A stretch of DNA of 64,000 bases, from the NCBI RefSeq assembly GCF_019048525.1, contig NZ_CP077369.1:2294001-2358000 (forward strand). The letters are read 5' to 3'. Shown one piece after another: positions 1-9,564 of this stretch (positions within the stretch are counted from its first letter, which is position 1; each line of letters starts with the position of its first letter). The translations under genes and the position numbers were made by a program. The stretch comes from Acinetobacter lwoffii (GTDB lineage: Bacteria; Pseudomonadota; Gammaproteobacteria; Pseudomonadales; Moraxellaceae). The notes beneath the pieces are model-generated. The model saw nothing but the letters and a program-made list of their open reading frames with translations, had not been told where the DNA came from and did no database searches.

Positions 1-1208
1 GACAGATCGGTATGTACCTTACGGGTAAATACTGGATAATCCGACATTCCATCAATTTGGGCTTTCTTGATTTCGCTGTCCCAATATGCGCCTTTGACTA
101 GACGAATCATCAAGCGTTTCTGGCTGCGCTTCGCCAGATCAATGATGTAATCCACGACATAGAAGCAGCGTTTTTGATAGGCTTGAATCACAAAGCCAAT
201 GCCTTTCCAGTCCTGCAATTGTGGTTCAAAACACAGGCGTTCTAACAGTTCCAGTGAAATCTCAAGGCGATCACTTTCTTCAGCATCGATATTTAAACCA
301 ATATTGTATTGCTTGGACAAGACCGCGAGTTTCAGTACTTTTGCATAGAGCTCATCATGCACGCGATCCATTTGCGAACGCTGATAACGGGGGTGCAGCG
401 CAGAGAGTTTGATAGAAATGCCAGGCCCGTCATAAACATCTTTATCCTGTGATGCTTGACCAATGGCATGAATGGCTTGCTGATAATCCTGATAATAACG
501 TTCAGCATCCGGATCGGTCAGTGCTGCTTCACCCAGCATGTCATAGGAATAGCGAAAGCCTTTTTCTTCCAGCGGCTCCGCATTTTTCAGTGCTTCATCA
601 ATGGTTTCACCCGTAACAAACTGCTCGCCCATCATGCGCATGGCAACATCGACGGCCTTACGGATAATCCCGCGGCCACTGCGTGCCAAAAGACCAGTCA
701 ACAAGCTAGACAGGCTCTTTTGCTGCGGGGTTTCCATCAGCTTGCCAGTCAGCATCAGTCCCCAGGCTGCCGCATTCACAAACATTAGCTGGCTCTGACC
801 CAAATGTTCTTTCCAGTTACCTTGATTGATTTTGTCTCGAATCAGCAGGTCACGTGTGGCTTTGTCCGGAATCCGCAGCAAGGCTTCTGCCAGACACATC
901 AGGGCAATGCCTTCCTGAGAGGATAAAGAAAATTCCTGCAATAAGCCTTGGACAATACCGGCTTTCCCAGTGGAACTTTTGCGTTCACGTAAGGAATGTG
1001 CGAGATCAAAGGCAAGCGCCTGAATCTTGTCACTCATTTCGGAAGAAATTTCACTATGGGCCAATAACTCTTCGACGCATTCAGTTTCAGCACGACGCCA
1101 TGCCGTATTAATACGTTCTTCGTATTGGTTTTTGTGTTTAAATTCAGCAATATAATTCGAATGCTGGGCTGAATCTAAAATTGAATCTGGGCGGAGAGTG
1201 GTTGGCAT
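1..1208 (-). CDS. putA: PutA, bifunctional proline dehydrogenase / P5C dehydrogenase, N-terminal part
   Basis: The gene runs off the left edge, so only about the first 400 residues are present. PutA oxidises proline to pyrroline-5-carboxylate with FAD and then to glutamate with NAD. The visible part is the N-terminal arm and the first half of the proline dehydrogenase barrel, with recognisable stretches such as GPGISIKLSALHPRY and RLVKGAYWDSEIK. The ATG at 1208 begins MPTTLRPDSILDSAQHS. There is no obvious ribbon-helix-helix DNA-binding domain before the dehydrogenase, so regulation probably falls to the divergent Lrp-type gene at 1327. The aldehyde dehydrogenase half lies outside the window and cannot be checked. 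Confidence 0.93.
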   Translation of the reverse strand, partial: MPTTLRPDSILDSAQHSNYIAEFKHKNQYEERINTAWRRAETECVEELLAHSEISSEMSDKIQALAFDLAHSLRERKSSTGKAGIVQGLLQEFSLSSQEGIALMCLAEALLRIPDKATRDLLIRDKINQGNWKEHLGQSQLMFVNAAAWGLMLTGKLMETPQQKSLSSLLTGLLARSGRGIIRKAVDVAMRMMGEQFVTGETIDEALKNAEPLEEKGFRYSYDMLGEAALTDPDAERYYQDYQQAIHAIGQASQDKDVYDGPGISIKLSALHPRYQRSQMDRVHDELYAKVLKLAVLSKQYNIGLNIDAEESDRLEISLELLERLCFEPQLQDWKGIGFVIQAYQKRCFYVVDYIIDLAKRSQKRLMIRLVKGAYWDSEIKKAQIDGMSDYPVFTRKVHTDL

Positions 1209-1326
1209 AGTGACTTCCTGTACTGCGTCAATCAGTTCTTTGAGGTGAGTGAGTTTTAATCTATAATCACAGAATATTCGACAAATATCTCACTATAGTT
1301 TTCGCTTTTTTTAGAGAATAATTCTA
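1209..1326. promoter_or_regulatory. putA / Lrp-type regulator divergent control region
   Basis: This 118-base gap separates two divergently transcribed genes and must hold both promoters. It contains a perfect 8-base palindrome GAATATTC at 1272-1279 and an inverted repeat TTAGA...TCTAA at 1311-1327 that touches the start codon of the regulator. Lrp/AsnC proteins bind short AT-rich palindromes and commonly act on a divergent neighbour, so these are candidate operators. The function is inferred from position only. Confidence 0.4.
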
Positions 1327-1821
1327 ATGCCAAGTCCTTATTTGAACCTTGACCGTATAGATATTCGTATACTGGGTTTATTGCAATCCGATGCCAAGCT
1401 GTCCAATATCAAACTGGCTGAACTGGTCAATCTGTCGCCTACGGCAGCCTTGGCGCGTGTACAAAAGCTGACCCGGGAAGGTTTTATTGTGGGCTATGAA
1501 GCGCGCCTCAATCCAGTCATGTTGAATAATGGTTTTGTGGTCTTTGTTGAAATTTTATTGGATAAAACCACACCGAATGTTTTAGATGAATTTTCCCATG
1601 CTGTGCGGCAGATTCCTGAAATTATCGAATGTCACATGATCAGTGGCGGTTTTGATTTTGTGGTAAAAATCCGATGTGCCAATATGGATGAGTTCCGGAA
1701 AATCTCTGGTCAGATCTTGTGGCAATTGCCCGGAATTAAAGAAACGCGCAGTTATCCGGTGATGGAAGTGATTAAAGAAAGTCAGCAGATCCATCTGAAA
1801 ATGCCGGGAAAAGCCAAATAA
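1327..1821 (+). CDS. Lrp/AsnC-family regulator, likely proline-responsive (PutR type)
   Basis: The 164-residue protein has the two-domain Lrp layout: an N-terminal helix-turn-helix (about residues 8-55, LDRIDIRILGLLQSDAK and LAELVNLSPTAALARVQKL) and a C-terminal RAM/ACT ligand-sensing domain (about 70-150). It is divergent from putA and convergent with putP, the usual setting for PutR, which activates proline catabolism when proline is plentiful. The family assignment is firm; the effector proline is inferred from context. A shared terminator separates it from putP. Confidence 0.85.
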   Translation: MPSPYLNLDRIDIRILGLLQSDAKLSNIKLAELVNLSPTAALARVQKLTREGFIVGYEARLNPVMLNNGFVVFVEILLDKTTPNVLDEFSHAVRQIPEIIECHMISGGFDFVVKIRCANMDEFRKISGQILWQLPGIKETRSYPVMEVIKESQQIHLKMPGKAK

Positions 1822-1843
1822 TTAGCAGTAAATTAAAATCAAA

Positions 1844-1866
1844 AAAAGGACTCGAAAGTCCCTTTA
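1844..1866. terminator. Bidirectional terminator between the Lrp-type gene and putP
   Basis: A GGACT/AGTCC stem with a short CGAA loop is flanked by an A-run on the left and CTTTAATTT on the right. It fits best as the putP terminator, since the minus strand carries seven T after the stem. Confidence 0.7.
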
Positions 1867-1886
1867 ATTTATGCTGAAGAAAATAT

Positions 1887-3395
1887 TTATTTTTTCATTT
1901 CCGCCATTTCTTTTTGATACTCGGCTTTAGCCATTTCAAAACGATGAACCACATCTTCGCTAGGTGCTTTATCCAGCAGGCTGACGATGATAATGCTGAG
2001 CGTGGCCAGAATAAAGCCCGGAATAATCTCATACAGACCGATATCACCCATATAATTTTTCCAGACAATTACAGTCACAGCACCAACAACCATACCCACA
2101 ATTGCGCCGTTGAGGGTCATTCGTTTCCAGAAGAGAGACAGGATAATCAGTGGGCCAAATGCAGCACCAAAGCCGGCCCAGGCATAAGCCACTAGACCCA
2201 AAACCTTACTGTTCGGATTAATTGCCAGTGAAATGGCAATCAGGGCAATCACCAAGACCATGCCGCGACCGACCCAGATCAGTTCTTTTTGTGAAGCATT
2301 TTTACGCAGGAAACTCTTGTATAAATCTTCGGTCAAGGTCGTTGAACAGACTAGAAGCTGACAGCTTAAGGTACTCATGATTGCTGCCAGAATAGCAGCC
2401 AGAATGATTCCGGCAATCCACGGATTAAACAGGATTTTGGTCAACTCCATAAATACCGTTTCAGGGTTTTGATTCACCACCGAGGCCAATGTGGGATTGA
2501 CACTGAAGTAGGCAATACCGATATAACCGGCAGCCACTGCACCGCCTAGGCATAGAATCATCCAGGTCATGCCAATACGGCGCGCAGCAGGAATGGTTTT
2601 GACCGAATCTGCTGCCATAAAACGCACCAGAATATGCGGCTGACCAAAATAACCCAAGCCCCAGGCCAGACTGGAAATAATCGCAACGGTGCTTAAACCT
2701 TCAAGCATACTGGAGGCATGTGGGCGAACCGATTCAAGGATGACACTCACTTGCTGGCTGTTGTCGCCCAGGGCCAAGAAGGTAATGATCGGAGTCAGCA
2801 ATAAGGCAAAAATCATCAAACCGGCCTGGAATGTATCGGTCCAGCTGATCGCCAAAAAGCCACCAATACAGACATAAAGAATCGTCGCCATCGCACCAAT
2901 CACAAGCGCCGTGGTGTAATCCCAGCCAAACAGGCTTTCAAACAGTCGTGCACCTGCGACCATGCCTGAGGCACAATAAATCGCAAAGAACACCAGAATC
3001 ACCAAGGCAGACAAGACCCGTAAAATGCGTTTACGATCGGAAAAACGGCTGGTGAAATAATCCGGCAAGGTCAGGGCATTGTTCTGATATTCGGTATGGG
3101 CACGCAGTCGACCTGCCACCAGTAACCAGTTCAGCCATGCACCCATAATCAAACCGATCGCAATCCAGGCTTCTGACAGGCCAGACAGGTAAATGGCTCC
3201 CGGAAGACCCATTAGTAGCCAGCCACTCATATCCGATGCGCCCGCCGAAAGTGCAGTGACCACACTGCCCAGACTTCGTCCACCTAGAATATATTCGTCA
3301 AAATTGGAGGTGGCACGATAAGCATATAAACCGATTGCAATCATGGCGATAATATAAAACATGAAGGTAATCAGGGTGGGGTTTAAATAAGTCAT
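1887..3395 (-). CDS. putP: PutP, sodium/proline symporter
   Basis: The 502-residue protein is the usual length for PutP, an inner-membrane sodium:solute symporter (SSF family) with about 13 membrane segments that imports proline for PutA. Typical SSF stretches are visible: GGRSLGSVVTALSAGASDMSGWLLMG near residue 40 onward, split here as GGRSLGSVVTAL and SAGASDMSGWLLMG, plus YIGIAYF and LAAIMSTLSCQLLV. The tail is charged and cytoplasmic. With putA and the Lrp-type gene it forms a proline-use cluster. Confidence 0.95.
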   Translation of the reverse strand: MTYLNPTLITFMFYIIAMIAIGLYAYRATSNFDEYILGGRSLGSVVTALSAGASDMSGWLLMGLPGAIYLSGLSEAWIAIGLIMGAWLNWLLVAGRLRAHTEYQNNALTLPDYFTSRFSDRKRILRVLSALVILVFFAIYCASGMVAGARLFESLFGWDYTTALVIGAMATILYVCIGGFLAISWTDTFQAGLMIFALLLTPIITFLALGDNSQQVSVILESVRPHASSMLEGLSTVAIISSLAWGLGYFGQPHILVRFMAADSVKTIPAARRIGMTWMILCLGGAVAAGYIGIAYFSVNPTLASVVNQNPETVFMELTKILFNPWIAGIILAAILAAIMSTLSCQLLVCSTTLTEDLYKSFLRKNASQKELIWVGRGMVLVIALIAISLAINPNSKVLGLVAYAWAGFGAAFGPLIILSLFWKRMTLNGAIVGMVVGAVTVIVWKNYMGDIGLYEIIPGFILATLSIIIVSLLDKAPSEDVVHRFEMAKAEYQKEMAEMKK

Positions 3396-3816
3396 AGGCA
3401 GGTCATCCTGTAAATATGGAAATCATCGTCCAAGATGATTTTTTGTACTGAGATCGCAAGGAGGTGATTCAAGCATGGTTTAAAAATTACACTCTGTAAC
3501 AATTACACAGCTTTTATGTATGCCTATTGTAAACAGAGTGGTGATTCACTGAAATTGAATCAGGAATAACTTGAGCGGATAAAAGGTGATACGACGTCGA
3601 ATTCAGGGGAAAAGTGGAAATTTTGAATAAATAATTAAAATATTTGAATTTTAGCCAGTTACTTACACAATCTTACAAAACTCACAGCTTTAGCGTATTG
3701 GTAATAAATCGTAGCAAATCTAGGTTAAAGTCTTCCTATTAGGCCTGTATTTGTTTGCTCATATTAATGTCACACCAAATACGGTGCATCGCCAAGAGTA
3801 TTTTTTAGTGGACAAT
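3396..3816. other. putP-aspA divergent intergenic region with inverted repeats
   Basis: These 420 bases lie between divergent putP and aspA. Three repeats are visible: a hairpin AAATCATC/GATGATTT at 3420-3441 in the putP leader; an inverted repeat TGTAA-CAA-TTACA at 3495-3507; and a wider pair CACTCTGT (3490-3497) and ACAGAGTG (3533-3540). These are plausible regulator sites for putP. No small reading frame with a convincing ribosome site was seen. Confidence 0.5.
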
Positions 3817-5259
3817 ATGCTTCAAATCGAACTGACCCGCATTGAACGTGATTTATTGGGGGAAAAACAAATCCCGTTGCATAGCTATTATGGGATTCAT
3901 ACCTTACGTGCCATCGAAAATTTTAAGATTTCCGGATTGGCGGTAGGGCAACAAACGCATTTTATTCGTGCTTTGGCTCAAGTGAAAAAAGCTTCGGCAC
4001 AGGCCAATCTGCATTTTCAGAAACTGTCCGAGCAGACCAGTACTGCCATTCAGAAAGCTTGTGATGAATTGATTCAGCATCCGGAAGCGTGGCAAGCGGC
4101 ATTTCCACTCGATCCTTATCAGGGCGGTGCCGGAACCTCCATCAATATGAATGCCAATGAGGTGATTGCCAATATTGCCCTTGAAATGTCGGGCCATCAG
4201 AAAGGCAATTATCACATTCTGCATCCGAATGATCATGTCAATACTTCGCAATCAACCAATGATGTCTATCCAACGGCTTTGCGTCTGGCGACCTATAGCA
4301 GTCTGGATGAATTGTTGAGCGTGCTTAAAGCATTGATAGATTGTATTGATCATAAAGCTGCCGAATTTGAATATGTCATCAAGATGGGGCGTACCCAGTT
4401 ACAAGATGCAGTTCCGATGACCATGGAACAGGAATTCCGGGCATTTGCCACCTTATTAAAAGAAGACCTGAAGCTGATTAGGCAGATGCGACAGTTGTTG
4501 CTAGAAGTCAATTTAGGCGCCACCGCCATTGGGACCGGGGTCAATACACCGCCGGGCTATGCCAAGCAGGTGGTGGAAATCTTGGCGCACCTGACAGGTT
4601 TGCCTTTAAAAGGTGCGGCAGATTATGTCGAGGCGACCAGCGATTGTGGCGTCTTTATTATCTTGTCGAGCAGTTTAAAACGTCTGGCAGTGAAACTGTC
4701 TAAAATCTGTAATGACTTGCGCCTGCTCAGCTCAGGGCCACGTACCGGTCTGGCTGAAATCCGTTTACCTGAATTACAGGCAGGTTCTTCGATCATGCCG
4801 GCAAAAATCAATCCGGTGATTCCAGAAGTGGTCAATCAGATTGCATTCCGGGTGATTGGTAATGACTTAACCATTACTATGGCTGCGGAAGCCGGGCAGC
4901 TACAATTGAATGTCATGGAACCTGTGATTGCCGTGGCGATGAATGAATCGATTCAGTTGTTGACCCAAGGCATGCAAACCTTGAATCAAAAATGTATTGC
5001 TGGTATTCAGGCCAACGAGCAGATTTGCTTAAGTTCCGTCATGCGCAGTGTCGGGATTGTGACCTTGCTTGAACCGATTCTGGGACATGCCAAATGTGAT
5101 GAAATCGGCAAACAATGTATGCGCGAAAATAAAACTGTGCCACAAGTGGTATTAGAGTTAGGTTTATTGAGTGAAGCGCAATTAGAAGAGATTTTTGCAT
5201 TTGAAAATCTGGTGTCTGAAATCCCTTCAGCAGAGAATCAGCTCGAACAGGTTTCTTAA
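3817..5259 (+). CDS. aspA: AspA, aspartate ammonia-lyase
   Basis: This enzyme converts L-aspartate to fumarate and ammonia and belongs to the fumarase/aspartase superfamily. The signature loop GSSIMPAKINPV and the upstream STNDVYPTA and GRTQLQDAVPMT motifs are intact. Starting at ATG 3817 (MLQIELTRIERDLLGEKQIP) gives 480 residues, close to the E. coli enzyme at 478. A longer frame opens at a TTG at 3751 and a GTG lies at 3808, but the extra residues do not look like aspartase. It feeds aspartate carbon into the TCA cycle and sits beside proline catabolism. Confidence 0.93.
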   Translation: MLQIELTRIERDLLGEKQIPLHSYYGIHTLRAIENFKISGLAVGQQTHFIRALAQVKKASAQANLHFQKLSEQTSTAIQKACDELIQHPEAWQAAFPLDPYQGGAGTSINMNANEVIANIALEMSGHQKGNYHILHPNDHVNTSQSTNDVYPTALRLATYSSLDELLSVLKALIDCIDHKAAEFEYVIKMGRTQLQDAVPMTMEQEFRAFATLLKEDLKLIRQMRQLLLEVNLGATAIGTGVNTPPGYAKQVVEILAHLTGLPLKGAADYVEATSDCGVFIILSSSLKRLAVKLSKICNDLRLLSSGPRTGLAEIRLPELQAGSSIMPAKINPVIPEVVNQIAFRVIGNDLTITMAAEAGQLQLNVMEPVIAVAMNESIQLLTQGMQTLNQKCIAGIQANEQICLSSVMRSVGIVTLLEPILGHAKCDEIGKQCMRENKTVPQVVLELGLLSEAQLEEIFAFENLVSEIPSAENQLEQVS

Positions 5260-5315
5260 TATACATATAGCTATTAAATCGTCTGAAACAGCGAATTGCT
5301 GCTATTTTGATAATT

Positions 5316-5350
5316 TGCCTCAAGTTCAGGATGTGGATTTGAGGCATTTT
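5316..5350 (+). terminator. aspA terminator
   Basis: TGCCTCAA at 5316-5323 pairs with TTGAGGCA at 5339-5346 and is followed by TTTT. The loop is 15 bases. Confidence 0.6.
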
Positions 5351-5388
5351 CATCTAGACTATAAGCTGAACTATATTTGGCTGGGTAA

Positions 5389-5754
5389 ATGGCGATGTTT
5401 GATAAAATCAGTGCATTATTTAAAAGTAATAAACCGACTACTGCACAGCTATATTTAGAAGAGCAGAATATCCAGTATGTAGAAGGTACAGGTTATATCG
5501 TCGATGGTATTCAACTCAATCAGGAATTGGGTGCACGATTAGAGTATTTGTCGAATCGCCGTTTAAAACAGTTTGATGATTTAAAAGCGTTATATGACAC
5601 CGCGATGCTGATCAATGAAAAAATTGATCTGGAAATTGCCCATCAGCGTTTTAATGCAAGTTTGGGAAATACCGAAGAGAACCTGCTGCAATTTAAAATG
5701 ATCCTCAAGAAGTTAAATGATTATTATCGTAACTTTCTGCGAGAGAAAAAATAA
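5389..5754 (+). CDS. Conserved hypothetical protein, 121 aa
   Basis: I do not recognise a named family. The protein is soluble, charged and largely helical by eye (LEYLSNRRLKQFDDLKALYD, LLQFKMILKKLNDYYRNFLR), with no signal peptide, membrane segment or Cys cluster. An ATG two codons downstream (5395, MFDKISALF) is an alternative start, since neither has a strong ribosome site. It sits alone between aspA and mfd, on the same strand as both. Coding is supported by its length, composition like its neighbours, and the lack of a competing frame. Confidence 0.65.
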   Translation: MAMFDKISALFKSNKPTTAQLYLEEQNIQYVEGTGYIVDGIQLNQELGARLEYLSNRRLKQFDDLKALYDTAMLINEKIDLEIAHQRFNASLGNTEENLLQFKMILKKLNDYYRNFLREKK

Positions 5755-5877
5755 GTGTTAAAAGTGGCTTGAAATCGAAGCGTATGGATGTGGCAAGACT
5801 GCATAAAAATAACAAAATATCCTGAGATCATCGTGCTAGTATAAGCCTCAGGTTATTTAGACTTTAAAGCTATATCC

Positions 5878-8800
5878 ATGTTCCAACAAGAAATTTCCCA
5901 ACTCAATTTACCACAACTCAAAGCAGGCGAGAAACGCTGGTTAGGCAATCTGCAAGGTTCCTCGACGGCATTGTTGCTCAAAGAAATCGTGCAGCAGCAA
6001 TCGCGTTTATTTATTGTGATTGCACGCAATAACCAGCATTTGGGTCAACTGGAAAGTGAACTGGAATTTTATGGGATTAAACCCACGATTTTTCCAGATT
6101 GGGAAATTTTGCCTTATGACCGCCTGTCTCCGCACCAGGATATTGTCTCGGAACGTCTGGCAATCTTATCCAATATGCCCAAAACTGGTGTACTGTTGTT
6201 GTCCGCCTCAACTTTGGCACAACGTGTGGCGCCAACCTCATGGATTCTGGGTGAGCATTTCGATATTCATGTCGGTCAGAAATTTGATCTGGAACAACAA
6301 AAGAAAAAGTTGATTCAGGCCGGTTATCATCTGGTCGATACCGTCTATGATCCAGGTGAATTCGCGGTACGCGGCAGTATCATGGATATCTACGCATCGG
6401 GACAGGAAGCACCGATTCGGATTGACCTGTTTGATGATGAAATTGAAAGCCTGAAATTTTTCGATGCCGAAACTCAGCGCACCACGCAAAGTTTGCAGCA
6501 GTTTACCGTATTGCCGGCACAGGAATTTCCGCTCAAGGAAGGTCGTGCCACTTTCCGTGACCGCTATGCCGAATTTTTCCCGACCGCGAATCCAAAGAAA
6601 AACCCGATCTATCAGGATGTGATGGATGGCATAGTCTCGCCGGGAATCGAGTTTTATTTGCCCTTGTTTTTCAGCGCGGAAGCCATGCAAGGCCAAAGTT
6701 CACTGATTTCGTACCTACCAAAGAATGGCATTGTCATTACAGATAAGGCTCTGGACGAAAGTCTCAGCCAGTTTTGGCAAGATGTGGTGCGCCGTTATGA
6801 AGATCGTCGCCACAATGTCGACCAACCGATCATGCCGCCTGAAAGCCTGTTTTTTCAGACCAATCAGGTGCTGGAGCAGCTGAACCAGTTTGCACGCATC
6901 ATTGCCGCACAAACATCTTTTGATCAAAAAGCTGGGGTATTGAATCTTGATACCCAGTTGCCACCACGTCTGCCTGTCGATCCAAAACGTGAAAAACCAT
7001 TTATTGAAGTCAAAAAATATATCGATCAGGCCAATCATCCGGTGCTGCTGGTGGCCGAGAGTGCCGGACGCCGTGAAAGCTTAAAAGATGCGTTACGACC
7101 AAGTCTGGGTGATATTCCGACGGTTGATAACTTTGAGAGTTTTATCACCTCCCTGTATGCGATTGCGATTACCAATGCGCCATTAGAGCGTGGTCTGGTG
7201 CTGACCGATCGTGTCAGCATCATTTCTGAAAACCAGCTCTATGAACATCGCGTGGTACAACGCCGCCGTAAACGTCAGCAGGAAGTTTCAGAAGAATTTC
7301 TGATTCGCAGTCTGACTGAACTGACCATGGGCGCGCCTGTGGTGCATATCGATTATGGAGTGGGGCGTTATGCCGGTCTGGTCACTTTAAGTATTGATGA
7401 TCAGGATCATGAATTCTTGCAGCTGGATTATGCCGATGCGGCCAAAGTCTATGTGCCGGTGACCAATCTGCATTTAATCAGCCGATATAGCGGTGGTGAT
7501 CCGGATCTGGCACCATTGCATAAGCTCGGGACAGATGCTTGGAATAAAGCCAAACATAAAGCGCTGGAACAGATTCATGATGTTGCGGCCGAGTTGCTGC
7601 ATATTCAGGCACGCCGTGTCTCTAAACCCGGCATCAGTTTTGAAATTGATCAAAGTCTGTATATGCAGTTTGCCAGTGGCTTTGCCTATGAAGAAACACT
7701 GGATCAGGCCAATGCGATTGAAGCCACGCTGCATGACATGCAACAAGCCAAACCGATGGATCGACTGGTCTGTGGTGATGTCGGCTTTGGTAAAACGGAA
7801 GTGGCGATGCGTGCTGCATTTGTTGCGGTACAGAATAACCGGCAGGTGGCGATTCTGGTGCCAACCACCTTGCTGGCACAACAGCATTATGATTCATTCA
7901 AAGACCGCTTTGCCGATTGGCCAGTTCGGATTGAAGTGCTGTCACGTTTCGGTTCTTCCAAAGCACATACCAAGACCATTGACGACCTGATTGAAGGCAA
8001 AGTGGATATCGTGATTGGTACGCATAAAATTTTACAGGAAAATGTCCAGTTTAAAAATCTTGGCCTGATGATTGTCGATGAAGAACATCGTTTCGGGGTG
8101 CGCGATAAGGAACGGATTAAGGCCATGCGTGCCGATGTCGACATGCTGACACTGACTGCGACCCCAATTCCGCGTACGCTAAATATGGCCTTTAGTGGCA
8201 TGCGTGATCTGTCGATTATCGCCACACCGCCGGCACGCCGTCTTGCGGTGAAAACCTTTGTGCAAGAACATACCGATGACACCATTAAAGAGGCAATCCT
8301 GCGTGAATTGCTGCGTGGTGGTCAGGTCTATTTCCTGCACAATGAAGTCGATACGATTGACCGTGCCGCAGCGCATATTCGTACATTGGTGCCGGAAGCC
8401 CGGGTGATTGTGGCACATGGCCAGATGCGTGAACGTGAACTGGAGCAGGTGATGCAACAGTTCTATCACAAGGAATACAATGTTCTGGTGTGTTCGACCA
8501 TTATTGAAACCGGGATTGATGTCCCAAATGCCAATACCATTTTGATTGAACGTGCCGACAAGCTCGGACTGGCGCAACTTCATCAGTTGCGTGGCCGAGT
8601 CGGGCGCTCGCATCATCAGGCCTATGCCTATTTAATGGTGCCGTCTTTAAAAGCCTTAAAAGGCGATGCCGAAAAACGTCTGGATGCGATCCAGCGTGCT
8701 TCGACCTTGGGAGCCGGATTTATGCTGGCCACCGAAGATCTGGAAATTCGCGGGGCAGGTGAATTACTCGGTGAACAGCAGAGCGGTTCAATGCAGGCGA

Positions 8801-9336
8801 TTGGTTATAGCCTGTATATGGAAATGCTGGAAAAAGCCACCAAAGCCATTCAAAAAGGCAAAACTCCAAATTTCGATGCACCCTTGTCACTGACTGCAGA
8901 AATTACCCTGCATATGCCAGCGCTCATTCCGGATGATTATCTCGGAGATGTGCATCAGCGTCTGTTGTTCTATAAGCGTATCAGTAATACTGATACTCAG
9001 GAGAAGCTGGACAATATCCGGATGGAATTGATCGACCGTTTTGGCATACCGCCACAACCAGTCAAACAGCTCTTTGCCGTACATCAAATTCGTCTCAAAG
9101 CCGAGCAGCTTGGCATCACCAAAATTGATATTAGTGCTCAAGGTGGGCATGTGGAATTCGCGCCAGATACCCCGGTTCAGGCCATGACCATTATCCAGAT
9201 GATGCAGAAACATCCAACCTATTTCCGGATGAATGGCGGGCAACGTCTTAAGGTCATGGTCATGCTGGAAGATTACCAAAAGCGGATTCAGTTTATTCAG
9301 GATTTGCTGGACAGTCTATTGAAAGAAGTGGGCTAA
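5878..9336 (+). CDS. mfd: Mfd, transcription-repair coupling factor
   Basis: The 1152-residue protein matches the length of E. coli Mfd (1148). Mfd releases RNA polymerase stalled at DNA lesions and recruits UvrA. In order one sees a UvrB-like N-terminal module (YDRLSPHQDIVSERL), the RNA polymerase interaction domain around VHIDYGVGRYAGL, then the RecG-like translocase with Walker A GDVGFGKTE, the DEEH box in IVDEEHRFG, TATPIPRTL, and motif VI QLRGRVGRS, and a C-terminal regulatory domain. All motor motifs look intact. It stands as a single gene. Confidence 0.98.
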   Translation: MFQQEISQLNLPQLKAGEKRWLGNLQGSSTALLLKEIVQQQSRLFIVIARNNQHLGQLESELEFYGIKPTIFPDWEILPYDRLSPHQDIVSERLAILSNMPKTGVLLLSASTLAQRVAPTSWILGEHFDIHVGQKFDLEQQKKKLIQAGYHLVDTVYDPGEFAVRGSIMDIYASGQEAPIRIDLFDDEIESLKFFDAETQRTTQSLQQFTVLPAQEFPLKEGRATFRDRYAEFFPTANPKKNPIYQDVMDGIVSPGIEFYLPLFFSAEAMQGQSSLISYLPKNGIVITDKALDESLSQFWQDVVRRYEDRRHNVDQPIMPPESLFFQTNQVLEQLNQFARIIAAQTSFDQKAGVLNLDTQLPPRLPVDPKREKPFIEVKKYIDQANHPVLLVAESAGRRESLKDALRPSLGDIPTVDNFESFITSLYAIAITNAPLERGLVLTDRVSIISENQLYEHRVVQRRRKRQQEVSEEFLIRSLTELTMGAPVVHIDYGVGRYAGLVTLSIDDQDHEFLQLDYADAAKVYVPVTNLHLISRYSGGDPDLAPLHKLGTDAWNKAKHKALEQIHDVAAELLHIQARRVSKPGISFEIDQSLYMQFASGFAYEETLDQANAIEATLHDMQQAKPMDRLVCGDVGFGKTEVAMRAAFVAVQNNRQVAILVPTTLLAQQHYDSFKDRFADWPVRIEVLSRFGSSKAHTKTIDDLIEGKVDIVIGTHKILQENVQFKNLGLMIVDEEHRFGVRDKERIKAMRADVDMLTLTATPIPRTLNMAFSGMRDLSIIATPPARRLAVKTFVQEHTDDTIKEAILRELLRGGQVYFLHNEVDTIDRAAAHIRTLVPEARVIVAHGQMRERELEQVMQQFYHKEYNVLVCSTIIETGIDVPNANTILIERADKLGLAQLHQLRGRVGRSHHQAYAYLMVPSLKALKGDAEKRLDAIQRASTLGAGFMLATEDLEIRGAGELLGEQQSGSMQAIGYSLYMEMLEKATKAIQKGKTPNFDAPLSLTAEITLHMPALIPDDYLGDVHQRLLFYKRISNTDTQEKLDNIRMELIDRFGIPPQPVKQLFAVHQIRLKAEQLGITKIDISAQGGHVEFAPDTPVQAMTIIQMMQKHPTYFRMNGGQRLKVMVMLEDYQKRIQFIQDLLDSLLKEVG

Positions 9337-9434
9337 TTTGATTTAGACTAAATCAGTTTGAAACTTCATGATACATTTCATTTTCATTGAAATTTTCAGG
9401 AATGATAAACCAGATTTTTTAATGAAATGTTCGA

Positions 9435-9478
9435 ACAAATTCTTGTGATGCGCCTTGCAACAAATCATGAGAATTTGT
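9435..9478. repeat. 9-bp inverted repeat between mfd and the HIT gene
   Basis: ACAAATTCT (9435-9443) is the exact reverse complement of AGAATTTGT (9470-9478), with 26 bases between them. There is no T-run, so it is not a classic terminator. It could be an operator pair or a structured leader. A second small hairpin, TGATTTA-GAC-TAAATCA, lies just past the mfd stop at 9339-9355. Confidence 0.5.
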
Positions 9479-9564
9479 CTTTAAACCCATTGCTTTCAAT
9501 ATTCAGCTTCGGTTGGATATGTTAGTATTAGCCATCATTCTAATTTTGCATCATTTATAAAGAT

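Noticed and set aside
5039..5458. Overlapping frames around the aspA 3' end (104 and 87 residues)
   Set aside because: They overlap aspA, its terminator and the 121-aa gene, without ribosome sites or conserved motifs.
6238..9279. Several open frames of 62-165 codons opposite or within mfd
   Set aside because: They are shadows of the long, clearly conserved mfd frame and resemble no protein family.
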